64,000 nt of DNA, taken from contig VWZX01007454.1 in assembly GCA_013399015.1 (NCBI GenBank), forward strand, positions 1,054,001 to 1,118,000. Reading direction: 5' to 3'. The position numbers were made by a program, and so were the translations under genes. This DNA is from Galbula dea (lineage: Eukaryota; Chordata; Aves; Piciformes; Galbulidae). This document shows positions 12,363-25,300 of this stretch, piece by piece. Each line of letters starts with the position of its first letter. The first letter of the stretch is position 1. Under the pieces are notes generated by a model. It was not told the origin of the DNA, made no database searches, and worked only from the letters and a program-made list of their open reading frames with translations.

Positions 12363-14006
12363 TTTGTAGCCAATCTAATGTGAATTAGCTGATTTTTCAT
12401 ATTCCTATTGTGTTTCATGTATTTGGTTCTTTTCTGATCTTCTGCCAGCAGGCAACAGTCACTTCTGCATGCTTGGTTAAGCAATATAGTCCTACAGATG
12501 TATATTTCTTATTTAAATATATAATTTCAATTAATAAATGCACAAAATTTCTTTGTGAAAGGCTTGCTGACACTTAACTCCAAGCTTTCTGTATCATGGA
12601 GCATCTTTCCCCCATTATTTTCCTCAATACTTTCAACTTTTATTTAGTTGCTCCACTGATTAATTTTATTCCATTTTTCTGATGCATATGTCTCTGAAAC
12701 TGTGCAGGTGCCTATCACCTAGAACAGTGCATATAACAAGACTTTGTATGAGACCATATCTATGATTCTTTAATACCCCATTTGGAAGCATCAATGACAG
12801 ACAAGCCAGGAAGATTTCTTTGCCCACTGCAGTGGTCTATTCATGTGGTTTTGGTGTAAGAACTGTAGCAGAGAATTCAACTCAATGGGAAAGACTGCAC
12901 AATATGATGCTCTGAAAATGAAAACACACTCATACAGCAAGGAAGATATTAATATTAACTGGGACATGTGCTTAATTTCACTGTAATATAAACACACTTT
13001 TGATGTTCATTTTCAAAGTATGCATTTGTATATAATTATGCTTAATGCATATCATATTCTGCAGTCTTATGATTTTACAGCCAGTTTGATGGAAGTGTTT
13101 GATTTTTTTCTTCCTTTTTATTTGCATTGTAAAATGTTTGTTTTTCCTTACTGTTCTTACCTGCTGGAAACAACTTTCTTTTTCATGACTCATGTGGATA
13201 AGTATTTCCAAGAGTCATCTGATATACCATATTTGGAAAATTAGTAAATATTTCCTACTTTTATGTAAGTGAAGCACTGCAGTAATGCACTAATGTTGGT
13301 GCAATTTAGTATTTATATGATTTAGCAACATGAAAGAAAAAATCCCTCACTTTTTATAATGTAGAATAAAAAGAGAATTCTGACAACAGCCTTATCAGTA
13401 GTACTTTTAGACATATTTAATTTTCTTTTTCAGTGATTGTTGTCACAACAACTATTGTTTCCAGTAAGCTTCATATCACTCGGCAATAATAATGCTGTTT
13501 TAATCTTGTAATGATGTGTCTTCTCTAGCTGAATTAATAAGGAAACCAACTAAAAGATAATTTGGGATATCTCTGAAATGTGTGCTAATAAAAAGGCTAT
13601 GATCAGTCCCACTACATGTTGTTCTTAGTAATATTATGTTAATAACAGTAAATAATAATCTTTTATTTATGTCCTTCTTCCTTTTCTTTATAAAAACAAA
13701 TATTGCTAAATTTGCATGAAACACCATCAACAGTCATTTCCTTCTGAGTTATACAGGCATGGCCCTGCTAAACTGAGCAGTGCAAGTCTCTTTTTCTGCC
13801 AAAATATGAGATGGTCTCCATAGTTTTTCAATTTCTTTCCTCAAATGAAGTGTCCTTTCATGCTATAAGAGAAATACAAATAACGTAAATCAATGTTTAT
13901 ATGCATTTATCTGTTATTTTCCTGTACTACTATAATAATATCATTATACAATAAATGTCATCATGCTCACTTACAAATACTACAAATGTTCCCTCACAAA
14001 AAAATA
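12363..14006. other. Unannotated stretch
   Basis: A+T-rich DNA without a recognised gene or repeat. Overlapping short frames on both strands at 12978-13244 reflect low stop-codon density by chance and have no family signature. Confidence 0.45.
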
Positions 14007-15130
14007 TGTGAACTTTTATGGGGTTTGAGTGGCAAGGTTTTGGTAGAGAGGATTCTACCAGGGTAACTTCTGTGACAAGCTGCTAAAAGCTTCCCCTATG
14101 TCTGATAGAGCCAATGTCATCTGGCTCCAGGGCAGATCTGCCACTGGCAAAGGTTGAAATAATCACTGGAATTGGTAGCACCAGTTAAGAAGGGGGAAAA
14201 GTTGGTGCGCAACAGCAGCTGTAGCTGGAGAGAGGAGTGATAATATCGGAAAACAGCTCTTCAGACACCAAATTCAGTGGAGAAGGAGAGGGAGGAGATG
14301 CTCTAGGTGCTGGAGAAGAGATTCCCTTGCAGCCCATGGTGAAGTTTATGACAAGGTAGCTCATGCAGGTTAACAATGGAGCATATGTCCACCTGCAGCC
14401 CATGGAATACCCCACGCTAGAGCAGCTGGATGAGCCTCAAGGAAATTGTAACCCTGTGGAAGGCCCTCACTGGAGCAGGCTCTTGGCAGGATTTGTAGCC
14501 CCACAGAGAGACAAGCCCATGCTGGAGCAGGTTTTCTGGCAGGAATTCTTGGCTGGACTTGTGACCTCATGAAGAGAGGAGCCCATACTGGAGCAGATTT
14601 GCTGGCAGGGCTTCTGGCCGCAGGAGACCTGTGCTGGAGCAGTCTGTTCCTGAAGGACTGCACCTCATGGAAGGGACTTATGCTGAAGGAATTCTTGAAG
14701 GACTGCAGCCTGTGCAAAGGAGCTATGACAGAGAAGTTTGTGGAGGACTGTCTCTCATGGGAGGGACCCCATACTGGAGCAGGGGAAGAATGCGAAGTGT
14801 CCTCTTCCTTAGGAGGAAGAAGAAGCAGAAACAATGTATGATGAGCTCGCTGCAACCCCTGTTCCCTGTCCCCTTGTACTGCTGGGGGGAGGAGATAGAG
14901 AATTAAGCAATGAAGTTGTGCATGGGAAGAAGGGCACAATCAAGTTAATTTGATTTTCCCCAAGTCAAGTCTCTTTTGGCCATGATGGTAATTGGTGACT
15001 GATCTCTCCCTATCCTTGTCTTGACCCACAAGTCTTTCATTATATTTTCTCCACACTTTTCAGCTGAGGAAGGGAATGTTAGGGAGGCTTTGGTGGTCAC
15101 CTGGCATTCAGCCCTGTTCTACCCACCACA
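14007..15130 (+). mobile_element. Avian endogenous-retrovirus-type solo LTR, about 1.1 kb
   Basis: This locally G+C-richer block matches, from memory, a long LTR type dispersed in bird genomes; I cannot name the family. It starts with TG (14007) and ends with CA (15130), as LTRs do. It contains a diagnostic 3' part, CCCCAAGTCAAGTCTCTTTT followed by GGTAATTGGTGACTGATCTC (about 14957-15008). The middle has six copies of a TGGAGCAG-containing unit (near 14417, 14469, 14521, 14588, 14632 and 14773), so the central part is built from short internal repeats. No retroviral gag, pol or env sequence and no second LTR lie nearby, so it is best read as a solo LTR left by recombination. A target-site duplication is not evident. 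The 189-residue minus-strand frame (14370-14939) and the plus-strand frames here are by-products of its base composition. Confidence 0.7.
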
Positions 15131-15551
15131 GATCCACAACATGGGCAGTCCTAATTAAACCAGAAGTTTTACGTCCAGAGGAAAACAGTCAACAGTAGCA
15201 TAAATACAACAGGTGTGCCCTTCCTGTGGCTCAGAAATATACTTTGAACCTTTGAGATTTGCTCCATAAAAAACCAAATTAAACTTATGGATCTCCAGAA
15301 TGGTGAAACCTCTTTTTTCTCATGGGACATGCATACTTTCTCCTGGAACAGGTCAATTTTTGTGTGATTTCTGCAGGATGAAGTGGTGTGTATTCTGTTT
15401 ATTGTATATCGACATTTATATACTACAGAAGTTTGTCTCTTTTACACTATTATATATGGAGAGAGATATATATACACACCCCCCTTTTCTTTACATAGTC
15501 TGGAAGGTGATGCTAAGGTTTCTGTTTTAATTACTGCATATTTGGCCAGAG
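15131..15551. other. Unannotated stretch with short TA/CA run
   Basis: No gene or known repeat. It contains a short GA/TA/CA low-complexity run at about 15458-15485. Open frames that cross from here into the neighbouring CR1 are chance frames. Confidence 0.45.
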
Positions 15552-15815
15552 ATAGAACCACAGAATCACAGAATAATGAAAAGAAAAAGAGACTTCTAAG
15601 ATTATCAAGTCCAACCATCAACCTACCAGCACCATGCCCACTAAACTTTGTCCCTAAGTACCACATCTATACTTTTTTCAAACACTTCCAGAGATGGTGA
15701 CTCCACCACTTCCCAGGCAGCCTGTTCCAATGCCTAATAACCAATTCATCGAATAAATGTTTCCTAATATCCAACCTAAACCTCCCCTGGTGCAACTCAA
15801 GGGAGCCTCCACCAA
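15552..15815 (-). mobile_element. CR1 LINE, ORF2 terminus and 3' UTR, older copy
   Basis: Minus-strand CR1 of a different subfamily from the one at 12159. The 3' end reads ATAGAACCACAGAATCACAG, then AAGTCCAACCATCAACC, AGCACCATGCCCACTAA and GGCAGCCTGTTCCAATGCC. On the minus strand the ORF2 C-terminus is visible as LELHQGRFRLDIRKH, then [15 protein letters not shown]. It is mutated and 5'-truncated near 15815. Confidence 0.88.
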
Positions 15816-17599
15816 AAATTATTTTCTTAATACTTTTGCTTACCTTGTGGACAGGTTGAGTCCTCTGTAAAATCTTTATTTTCCCCAACTGGATTTGCAA
15901 GATTGATGGTGGTAATTAAGACCTCTGAGAGCTTTGGTGGATCCAGGAAGACAAGAGACATCCACAAAATTAACTTTTTGGTTTAGATATAAGAAGTGTC
16001 CTAGAAAGCAGAAAAAGTTCTGTGAGAGGCAGAGTGTCAATTTAACGTGGTGCAGTATCTTTTACACTGATGTTAGTGCTGTCAGCCACAGAACAAGATA
16101 TTGCACCTCATGAAAAAAGGTGGCTGAGTCTGACCATTAACTTGTACTGTGAAAAGAAATTGTAATTGCAGCTGTAAACACTGTGACAAAGAAAACATTA
16201 TAAAATTAATTTGTTTTTCTTCTCAAATTGGTTGGGTTTGTGCTGTAAAGTCAAGGAACCACAAAAAAGTATTATAATAAAACAGATTCTCATACAAGTA
16301 TTTTATGTACAGAAGTATCAAATGTGTATAGCATATTTGGCACAAAACACAGTTTATGTCTTTTTTCATATTAACAGAATCCCTAAACTACTGTACAGAA
16401 GGTTTCCGTATCCTTTAAATCTTGCCATTGTGGAAAAGCCAAAAGTTAGGTGGAATGTGGCCATAAAGGGTATATTATTATTTAATTTCACTAGTATAAA
16501 AAAGGGAAAGTAACAGTATCCACCTTTTTTTTCTCAATTTCTCATTGCTGTGTCAGAGAATATATCTATGAAAAAGAAACCCAGAAAACAAAGAGATAAG
16601 GTATGAAAATTATGGATCATTACCTAAGGGGTAGCTCCCCCCATTTTTTAACTTTGTGTGTCTTATGAAGGAATGTGTCAAACTACCCACTGGACATATA
16701 GTACTTATAGATTCCTTTTTTCTTCCACTTCCTGGATTCTGGACCTGTCTTATTTGGTTTGCTTCCAAATGTCAGTTCTAGGCTAAGTCCTAGCACAGCA
16801 TGGAAATCTGATCAAAAGCAAAGCATTTATAACTCGGTGTTCACATTGTGCTACGGGGCTTATACAGCTTGGCATTGTGTGATGTTGTATTAGTCTTCTG
16901 ACAAAATGCAATCTCTTCCCACTGCATAACTTCTCTTGGAGTACAAGTAGCCTTTACTTACAGAAAGGAATCCCATGTTCTTGACTAGAGCAATCCAGTC
17001 TCATGTTGTGTAGTCACTGTGAATATAGATGTGAAAAATGTCAAAGGGCAAATAATCTGAGGTGCTACAGGTTATTGTCATTGCTTTACGTATATCCAAA
17101 ACATTTCCTCTAACTGGCACTTGATTATTTCAGTTACTGTAAAGAGTCCTAAATAAAGCAGTCTTTATTATTCACTCTCTTCCCAGAAAGAATTCTTTTT
17201 GTATATCCAGAAATTTTCATTCTCCATATGGAAGCACTGGATAAGTTTAAAAATATGCTGATTTTTCAGCAAGATGCACCGCTTTAGTAAGAGCTTTATT
17301 TGCTTTATTAATTGCACTGTCTTTGTTGGGACTGAAATGAAGAGCATTCGCTTGGAACACCTAAGGGAAGGTAAGTAAAAAGAGATAGAGAGTTGCAGCT
17401 CCACAATACACTCCACCACTTTGTATTATTATTCTTTTTATTTTGAAGGCAGTCTGCAAAATCCAGATGTTGAAAGTAAATTATGTTTTTGCAGTAGTAA
17501 CATGTGGTTACTTCCTGGGTTCACATTCACAGGCCTTTTTTGAGTCAGTTTTCTCTGTATCCTTCACATAGGTAGACCTGCAGATCTGCTTCTAAATTC

Positions 17600-17645
17600 A
17601 TATATATAAATATGTATATATATATGTATATATAAATATATACAT
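17600..17645. repeat. AT-rich microsatellite (TATA/TATG)
   Basis: Alternating T and A with interspersed G and AAA, forming near-palindromic TATATATAAATATGTATATA-type units over about 45 bases. Confidence 0.85.
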
Positions 17646-17655
17646 AGAAGTGCTG

Positions 17656-17700
17656 GAAAAACTTACTCTGACATAGAAAAACTTACTCTGACATAGAAAA
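17656..17700. repeat. 20-bp tandem duplication, 2.25 copies
   Basis: The unit GAAAAACTTACTCTGACATA is repeated twice exactly, followed by GAAAA. The identical copies suggest a recent slippage or duplication event. It lies immediately 3' of the AT microsatellite. Confidence 0.92.
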
Positions 17701-18613
17701 GGGCTCAAGTCTTTCTTAATATTTTAAGTATGGACGTGTTTAAAATTATATTTCATGTTTTTTCTAGTTATGAGCTTTATTTTCCAGTTGTCTTCCTAAA
17801 GATTCTACACTTGTTGTAATTAAAAGGATGGGAGGAAGAAACCTGTAGGAATGCCATCAACAAAAGGCACTTTGGCATCATGGCCAACTGGTTAAGATAT
17901 TTTTCTGGATGAACTTTCTTAACAGTTTTTGTCTTACTGTGTTCTCATAGCGGAGGGTAAAATCTGATGCTTGACCCAAAAATTGACACTGCACAACTTG
18001 TTTATCATTTTGTGATTAAGTTTCCATGTGAGTAATACAGATAATATTTTACAAAAGGGATTCTGAGATCTACAGATGTAACATAATGAATAATAACTAA
18101 GTTTTCATGTTCAAGTTATGTGACCAATTCTCAGAAAAGAGCTTTATTTTTCTGTTGTTGTTGGATACACTGGACCCATTTATATACACAAAATACATTT
18201 AAAAATGTTTAGTAAGATGCTTGCTGTCAAAAGGGGTTTCCAAAGGCATTAACTCAGCAGTCCAGGAATCAAACAAGCAACTACATATTTTTTCAGAGTC
18301 CTGGCAAGCCTTTTCTGCATACTTCTGTATTCCTTCTCGGATCAAAACTGTGTAGATAGAGAAATTGAAGAACAGCTTGGCTCTAACCAAACAAGATAAA
18401 TACTAGTTACAAAATGCATTTTACTTCCATTTCTGTTTTGAGACTATGCATAGATTCTGTTTTATGCAATAATTAGCTGTCATTAATAGTTTTATAATGG
18501 AAACTATATAGCACCAGGAAAGCACTTGGAATTTTATACATGAAGTCATGGTGTCTGTTTCCATACATTTCTAATGACACTTCTGCTCTGTCCTGCAGAG
18601 TACATGACATGTT

Positions 18614-18748
18614 CGAGAGGTTGTGCCTGGATGCTCTTCTGCGTGATCTGGTCTAGGAAATCCTGCTGTGGCAGTGGGGTTGGTCTAGATGATCTTTCAA
18701 GGTCCCTTCCAACCCCCAACATTCTGTGATTCTGTGATTTTGTGATTC
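18614..18748 (+). mobile_element. CR1 LINE 3' UTR, about 135 bp
   Basis: Plus-strand CR1 tail: GATCTGGTCTAGGAAATCCTG, then GGTTGGTCTAGATGATC, TTTCAAGGTCCCTTCCAACC and three octamers (ATTCTGTG, ATTCTGTG, ATTTTGTG). It is strongly 5'-truncated and belongs to the family that provides the SINE tails. Confidence 0.9.
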
Positions 18749-21673
18749 AATCATTTTGTACATGATGCAGAAAGCTAAGAACAATCATAACCTTATGTTA
18801 TGAGAAAAAAAAAATCTCTCCAGAGTAATTTCTGGGCAATACAAATAACTTCCCCCCCCCCACCTTATACAACCTAAATTTGTATTGTAGGCAAGTGACC
18901 CAAATACATAAAACCAGGATGAAGATGCTAAGATCTTATGGTGGAGACAGGTTTATTGACAGGGCAGTGGTGTAAAAATTGTGAATTTATTCAGCTTGTG
19001 TTCTTCTTGTTTCAAAATAGAATGACCTTCAAGAAATCATACTCCAGAAAGAGCTGCAGAGAGACCAGTGTGTATCCCAAGCTTGTTCTCCTTCTCCCAG
19101 GTGGCTTTTTCAAACCATGATTTAATGAGTACTCCAAGACATGTAAGTAGCGGTTGCACTATTTCTCAATATCTATCATGAACTCTTCTGCTCAACGTTT
19201 GTAAGCAGCTCCCATTTTATTATATTTAAGGTAGCCTTTTAGCCCAGCAAATTTGGAGTTGCTATTGCTTGTAAGAAGCCACAGGATTCTTTTAGACCTC
19301 AGGATCTGTCAGGTTTTGCCCAGACTTGTCCTAACCTGCCTGGAGGTTTGTTTTAACTTGCAGTGGTTTTAGTTCATTTGCAGCTGCAGTCTAGCTGTTC
19401 TATTCGTCTTTTTCACTTTGACATACATCGTATGTATGTTCCCTAAATAACTGATTGGACTAAGATGAAGAAGTGCATGCAAAATTACCTTTTCCCATTG
19501 AAACTCTGGCCAATACCACTACTGCAATTAGGAGACAACAAAACAAATGTGGGACCATTTATGCTTGGGAAACTTAACTAGATTATTATAAGAAATGTGA
19601 ATTTCACTTTATTGCTCAACAATATGTTTGTGATTATGTTTTCCATCAACAAAAAGCATCCTGCAAAAACCTAAATCACAATAAACCAAGAACCATTTCC
19701 CTGCCCTTCACATCTGACTTTCAATCCATATCTTCCATTTAAATAAGAAAATAGAAACCTGGTCTAACTGAGATAAAGCATATACTGTGGGTGATTCTTG
19801 GAATAGAAAGAAGACAACTATGGTGTTTGCCACAGGCATACAAAATAGATAAAAGAAAGATAAAAGCTTTAAAAAAAGGTGGACTAAAATGAATATATGG
19901 CAATGGAGAAAAGAAAAGGCTTTGTGTTCTTTCCACCCCCCAAAGTAAATGAGAAAAAAACTTTTCAAGTAGAAGAAACCAGTTTTCCCTAAGAAAAGAT
20001 TTGGTATACTTCTTCAATCTTAATAAAGCATTTAGGCAGAGGGAGCTCTCTGACACTTGAAGGGAGAAGAGGCTGAAATGTTTTACCTCTGACATAGAGT
20101 CTTACAGTAGCGAGTTTTTATATTTAATGGGATGCAGGGTCATTTCCCGTGGGCTATTTAGTGAACCTTTGTAGCTTCAAAATGTGATTCTTCGCTCAGA
20201 AGGGCCTTAAGCTGATTATTAACCATGATTCATAAATTCTTCAGAAGACGATCAAGTTAGGTTTATGAATTCAGGCTGGGACAGAATGTTGCTGCCTCCT
20301 TTCTGCCTGTAAAAAAACAAGAAGTGCAGTGACTTACAGAAAAATAACATTTTTAAGTGTATTTTGCTCCTTCATTGTCCTTTTCCAACAATGAAACAGC
20401 TGTTTACATGAATTTTTGGTGCTTGTGAAAAGAAGCACAGTGAAAAGTATGAAAAGGGACATGTATTCCACTTTCTCATTAGAATGGTACATCTGGCAAG
20501 TTAATTTTAAAAAAATAGTTGTGAATTTTAAAGGGAGGACACAAAATTGGAAGGATCAGAAACTGTTTCCTGCATGAAATCTCTTCTGATCTAGCAGTAA
20601 AACCAACACTCCATGATGCTCTATTAAGTATATGACACACTACAAATACACAGACGGACACTAATATAGAAATCCTCTAAACATCATTACTGCACTGAAG
20701 GGAGACTTTGCCCAAGGCATGTTGTTGTTCTTTTTCTCTAGGGTAGAGCTACAGATTTGTAGGCCAAATACTCTAAATAAATAAAGTCTAGACAAAACGT
20801 ATTGACTTCTGCAGATTTTTCTGGTATTTTTACTTCTTTCTGCTATTTTTACTTTTTATATTATGAAACAGGACTGCCAGTGTCTTACTTATTTCTCCAC
20901 AAACTTCATATTACAAACAAAGATATGACTGCAATGAATACAAATGCCATCAGGACCTATAGTACTGCTTCTGCTCTGTTCTGGCAAAAGCCTTTTATTA
21001 TATGTAACTTAGTGGAATTCTTGTTAATATTTAAGATGTTGTTCTGTGCTTGTTCCATGCATACATGATCTTCAATCCTCCTTTGGTAGAAATTAGCTAG
21101 AGTACTCGTTAACTCCATATTTGACAGAAGTTCCATTTATAGTGTTCTTTACATTTAAGGTTGAATTAAGATTATCACCTTTGTACCATTAAAATAACTA
21201 CTTCTGTCTGGTAAAATAAGATATGAGGGCATGTCGTAGTACTGTTCTCTAAATAACAGATATGATTATTTTTATTTTAAACTGCTGGTATTAGCATCTA
21301 AGGTACTGACTAGAGTAAGACAATTCCTTTTCCTCATTTAACATGAAGTGGTTGATTCCTGATCAATTCCTTTTTATTTGGCAGGCATTTTAGATTTGTT
21401 TGTTCAAATGTGTGAAGGAAGAGGGAGAGGGAAGGAGGAAGGAGAGAGAGAGAGAAGAGGGGAGAAAGGACCATTTTATTTTGTCGGATTTTTCATGGTG
21501 GTTTTCTATTTCAGTGACTTTTTTGATATATTTATTCTCATTAAAATTATTAATAGTTCAATTAATAAGAAGTTACTTCATCTACAAAACATTCAGTTTA
21601 TAAAAATTTGTGGAAATCTTTTACATACATGTATAAGGTATGCATTTGTAAAACATACATACACACCGAAAAG
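18749..21673. other. Unannotated stretch; possible conserved segment near 20140-20300
   Basis: No gene recognised. It includes a C10 run at 18852-18861. A segment at about 20140-20300 has an even base mix and compact homeobox-like A+T words (GATTATTAACCATGATTCAT), which might mark a conserved non-coding element. This is only an impression. A purine-only tract (GA-rich) spans 21415-21470. Confidence 0.4.
21415..21470. repeat. Polypurine (GA-rich) tract
   Basis: About 55 nearly uninterrupted purines, including a (GA)n core. It forms the Glu/Arg-rich start of an open frame at 21378-21953 that runs on into a CR1 fragment. The apparent 191-residue protein is therefore a fusion of simple repeat and LINE relic and is not counted as a gene. 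Confidence 0.85.
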
Positions 21674-21923
21674 GAGGGTCAGGGAAGGTCATATCTCTCT
21701 CTACAACTACCTGAAAGAAGGTTGTAGCTCAATAGGGGTCAGTCTCTTCTCCTGGGTTACCAGTAAGAGGACAAAAGGAAAGGGCTTGAAGTTGCACCAG
21801 AGGAGGTTTAGATTGGGTATCTGGAGAAATTTCTTCAGTGAAAGAGTTGTTAGGCTTCAGAACAGGCTGCCCAGTGAAGTGTTGGAGTCACCATCCCTGG
21901 AGGTGTTTAAGAAATGTATAGAT
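21674..21923 (+). mobile_element. CR1 LINE (outer, left half), ORF2 C-terminus
   Basis: Plus-strand CR1 encoding the ORF2 tail: [20 protein letters not shown], then [40 protein letters not shown]. It is interrupted after TAGAT at 21923 by the minus-strand CR1 at 21925-22208 and resumes at about 22209. The outer element is therefore older than the inner one. Confidence 0.9.
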
Positions 21924-21924
21924 T

Positions 21925-22208
21925 ATACAATCACAGAATATCCCAAGTTCTAAGGGACCCACAAGGATCATCAAGGACAACTCCTATTTATGCACAGGAC
22001 AACCCCAAAATCACCCATGTGTCTAAGGGCATTGTCCAAATGTTTCTTGAATTTCATGAGAGTTGGTGCTCCTGACTGCATCCCTGCGGATCTTGTTCCA
22101 ATGCTCTACCACTCTCTGGGTGAAGAACCTTTTCCTAAAATCCAACCTGAACCTCCATTGGCACAGCTTCATGCCATTCTCCCTGGTCAAGTTGCTGGTC
22201 ACCAGAGG
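21925..22208 (-). mobile_element. CR1 LINE nested inside another CR1
   Basis: Minus-strand CR1 of another subfamily. The 3' end is AATCACAGAATATCCCAAG, followed by GGGACCCACAAGGATCATC, GCACAGGACAACCCC, GGTGAAGAACCTTTTCC and TCCAACCTGAACCTCC. It is truncated after GTCACCAGAGG. It splits the outer CR1 exactly between TAGAT and GTGGTACTTA, and GAT occurs at both junctions, so any target duplication is at most 3 bases. Confidence 0.9.
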
Positions 22209-22317
22209 ATGTGGTACTTAGAGACAAGGTTTAGTGGGCATGGTGGTGATAGTTTGATGGTTAGAATTGATGATCTAAGAAGTCTCTTCCAACATTAATG
22301 ATTCTGTGATTCTGTGG
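22209..22317 (+). mobile_element. CR1 LINE (outer, right half), 3' UTR
   Basis: Continuation of the element at 21674: GTGGTACTTAGAGACAAGG, then TTAGTGGGCATGGTGGTGAT, ending with octamers ATTCTGTG/ATTCTGTG. Joined across the nested insert, the outer copy is about 360 bp. Confidence 0.9.
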
Positions 22318-25300
22318 TATGTGCCCATTTTTGATTGTAGATGGACTAATTCAGGATGCATATGTTATGTAAATTTTTAAGATAATTCTGTTGAATACTT
22401 TTTGCTGAAATCTGTTTTTGGAACATTTGGAAAACAGATTAACCTTCATATTAGGAGATAGTTACAGTTCTGTGGAATTATTTTGTTACTTTGGTAAATT
22501 GTGTTTTGCCATGGGTGTATCTCTCTTTGTACTAGGAGGTAGAAGGTCAGCGGCTTTTACAATAAGTTTTACTTCCTTTTTGTCATTAAGTCTGTACAAG
22601 AAGATCTCCACAAACTGTAGGATCCAGCAGGGAAGACAGTCAATTCAAATGAAGATATTGATTCATGAGGAATGACAGTAGGGATTGTAGCAGCTGCCCA
22701 GCCTTTCCTTCACACAAATCTTACTGTGGTCTCCAGGAGTAATGACTGAATCACAAACAACTGCCTGAGATGGACTTTGAACTTTGCTATATTAAAGTAA
22801 CCACTGACAAATTCATGTTACTTTGGTTTGGTTTTGGGGTAGGTTTCTTTTCATCCTAACAGACTAAACAAAGCAAAATAAAAACATAAAGGAACTCATA
22901 AGCAATGCATGTTAATCAGAGGTTTATTGGTGCAAGGCTGGCAGTCTCCGGCAGAGGAATGACAAAGACAGGCAAATATGGCAACTGCTTAATTCGTCTC
23001 CCTGAAACACAGTTAAACTCCAAAGCCTTGGACTCAAGCATGTTTTGTCATGGCCTTGCTTTGTGGAATTTAGAGCAGAATGATAATATAACTGGCTTTA
23101 TATTATGTTAACTCATTTCAAGAAGATCCCCAAACAGAATGAAACTCATTGACTTTGATACACAGGTAGAGTTTCCTTGGAAACAGGTACTCTAAGAATG
23201 TATCATCTTCATGATGGGACTCCGTGATTTCTTGGTGTTTGTACTTTGGGCTGACAGGCCTCTTCATGAGATGCAGACTTCATTGCCTCCAAAACATTTC
23301 CATCCACTTACCTCTTTGTTCTCTGTGACCTAGCAACATTATTTATTGCTTCGTACCTAGACATAATCTATTTTGTCCCTTGAAAATACACTTTGAATAT
23401 ACACATTTTCTTAGCTGACAGTTCATGGAATGATTTCTTTTGAATGTTTATAATACATGGAGATAATAATAAATCCATGGAGAATCAGCATTGAAGAGGT
23501 TAAATATTTCTTCAGAGAAACATTAGCTGGTGACAATCATCAGACTTTGATTTGTGTGATTTATTACAGCCTCAACTTCTCCTTCCTGTCTCAATAGCAA
23601 AGCTGCCAGTTAAGATCACACTGGAAGATTGCTCCAATTTTTGCTGTTACTATTTGATATAAAACTTGTATTTTATTATTATTATTATTATTATGTGCTA
23701 TTAACTCTTATCATTCTGCCCTAAAACACTACTAAGCAGTATGTTTGAGTGTGTCTTCATCTTTGTGTTGTCCCATACTTCATTTGTCTTTCAGGATGTA
23801 AGTATCCCTGCTAGGCCCCAGTCCTGCAAAAGCAAACTAGTGTTATGGAAGTGGACTTGAAAACTGTAAACCTAGACTCTGTTACACTAAAATCTTGCTA
23901 TCTATTTGCCCAGCCTTGACCCTCGACACTATTTTGCGAGGGTTTGGCCCTAAATGGCAGAACCTTGCCAGAACTTCCTTCTTTGAATAGATTCGTGAGA
24001 ACATCTGCTTTCTTCTTCCTACAAATTAGAAATTGAAGTTTGCAGGTCTGAGGAAGAGAAACCAGGCTCTTCTGGTCTAATCTGAACCACAGCCAAAAGA
24101 TAGGATTGGATCAAAGCATTTGGATCTGAACATTAGCCATATGTGTCATGGGGTATGTGTGTGTGTATGAGTATGTACGTATTTATATTTATACATTCCA
24201 GGAGTCCGGATGTGTGATTTAATCTCTTCATCTTCATGCATTGTATGACTTTATTTGCAGTCCACAAGTCATCTGAATGATGTGGAATTTATTTAGATAT
24301 TAAAATAAATTCCAAGCCTCAGTGTTTTTTTCTGCATGTACTGAAAATGTGTGAAAGCCACAGTGGCTGACACTTACACAGAGTTTAAATATAAAAAGCA
24401 CGAAATGCGACTAGTTTGTGATGCAAATTTGATCAACAAAATGCTTATTTTTTTCTGTGTCATTGCTAAATCTATGCTACAATTTATGAACTGCAAATAA
24501 AAAGTGAAAAAGTAAGTGTCTGGAATGTTTTTGAAGTACAATGCAATTCGTATTTAATGCGAAATAAAGTGGTAGAAGAAAAGATTTTTTTTTTTTTTGT
24601 TTCTTCAAAAGACAAATAATGAGCATCATAGACTTTCTATTGTTTAGCTTACATTCTTCACTTGAGCAGTTCAGGATTCATAATTTCATAAATGGAGATA
24701 GTAAAATTCAGCCATGTCTTGCTCCTTATATTTATAAACTTGGATCCATAGCTAAAATCCTAGAAGGATGAAGCACTATATCTTTTATCCCTTCCCCTTT
24801 AATAATGAATGCAATTTGACCCACCATACATTTTAAAATCAAGCTTGGAGCTCAATAAAAGTCCTAGCACATTCAAACTTCTTAAAAATATAAGTTCCAA
24901 TCAAACGGTAGGCTTTTCACTGCACACAGAGCTCTAATCAAAAGTAAAGGTGTATGGAACAGTTTAAATTTAATCCCAATCTCAGTGAATTTCATGAATC
25001 TGACTATTCAAGCTTTACATGACTGGGCTCATAAATGCTATTTCTGCTTTTATGCATGATAGGTTGTGGGTTGCTTCTGCTTCTGGGCTTCAAAACGAGT
25101 GCCACAAACCAGAGTTCATCTCTGCCTTCATGCATTTTTCATAACTCCAGCTAAAAAGTAAAACTGTACTGATTGATAACAGCTAATGAATGTGTAAGCT
25201 GTTAGTGAATGTTTTCCACAGGTTACTAGTTTGTGACATAGGCAGTTAAACTGGATAACTGATTATCCATAAAGACCAGATTAGTGTATTAAAGAAGAAG

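Larger units (their letters stand above)
15816..18613. other. Unannotated stretch with microsatellite and short tandem duplication
   Basis: No gene recognised; the 100-codon plus frame at 16211-16513 has no family resemblance. It contains an AT/TATG microsatellite (17600-17645) followed by a 20-bp tandem duplication (17656-17700), both listed separately. Confidence 0.45.

Noticed and set aside
14370..14939. 189-residue minus-strand open frame and overlapping plus-strand frames as genes
   Set aside because: They lie wholly within the LTR-like element and arise from its internal repeats and higher G+C.
17600..17645. CRISPR-like or regulatory repeat array
   Set aside because: It is a simple AT microsatellite without spacers; no CRISPR array or other prokaryotic feature is present.
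21378..21953. 191-residue open frame as a gene
   Set aside because: Its start is a translated GA-rich tract, its second half is CR1 ORF2, and its end runs into a nested CR1 on the other strand.
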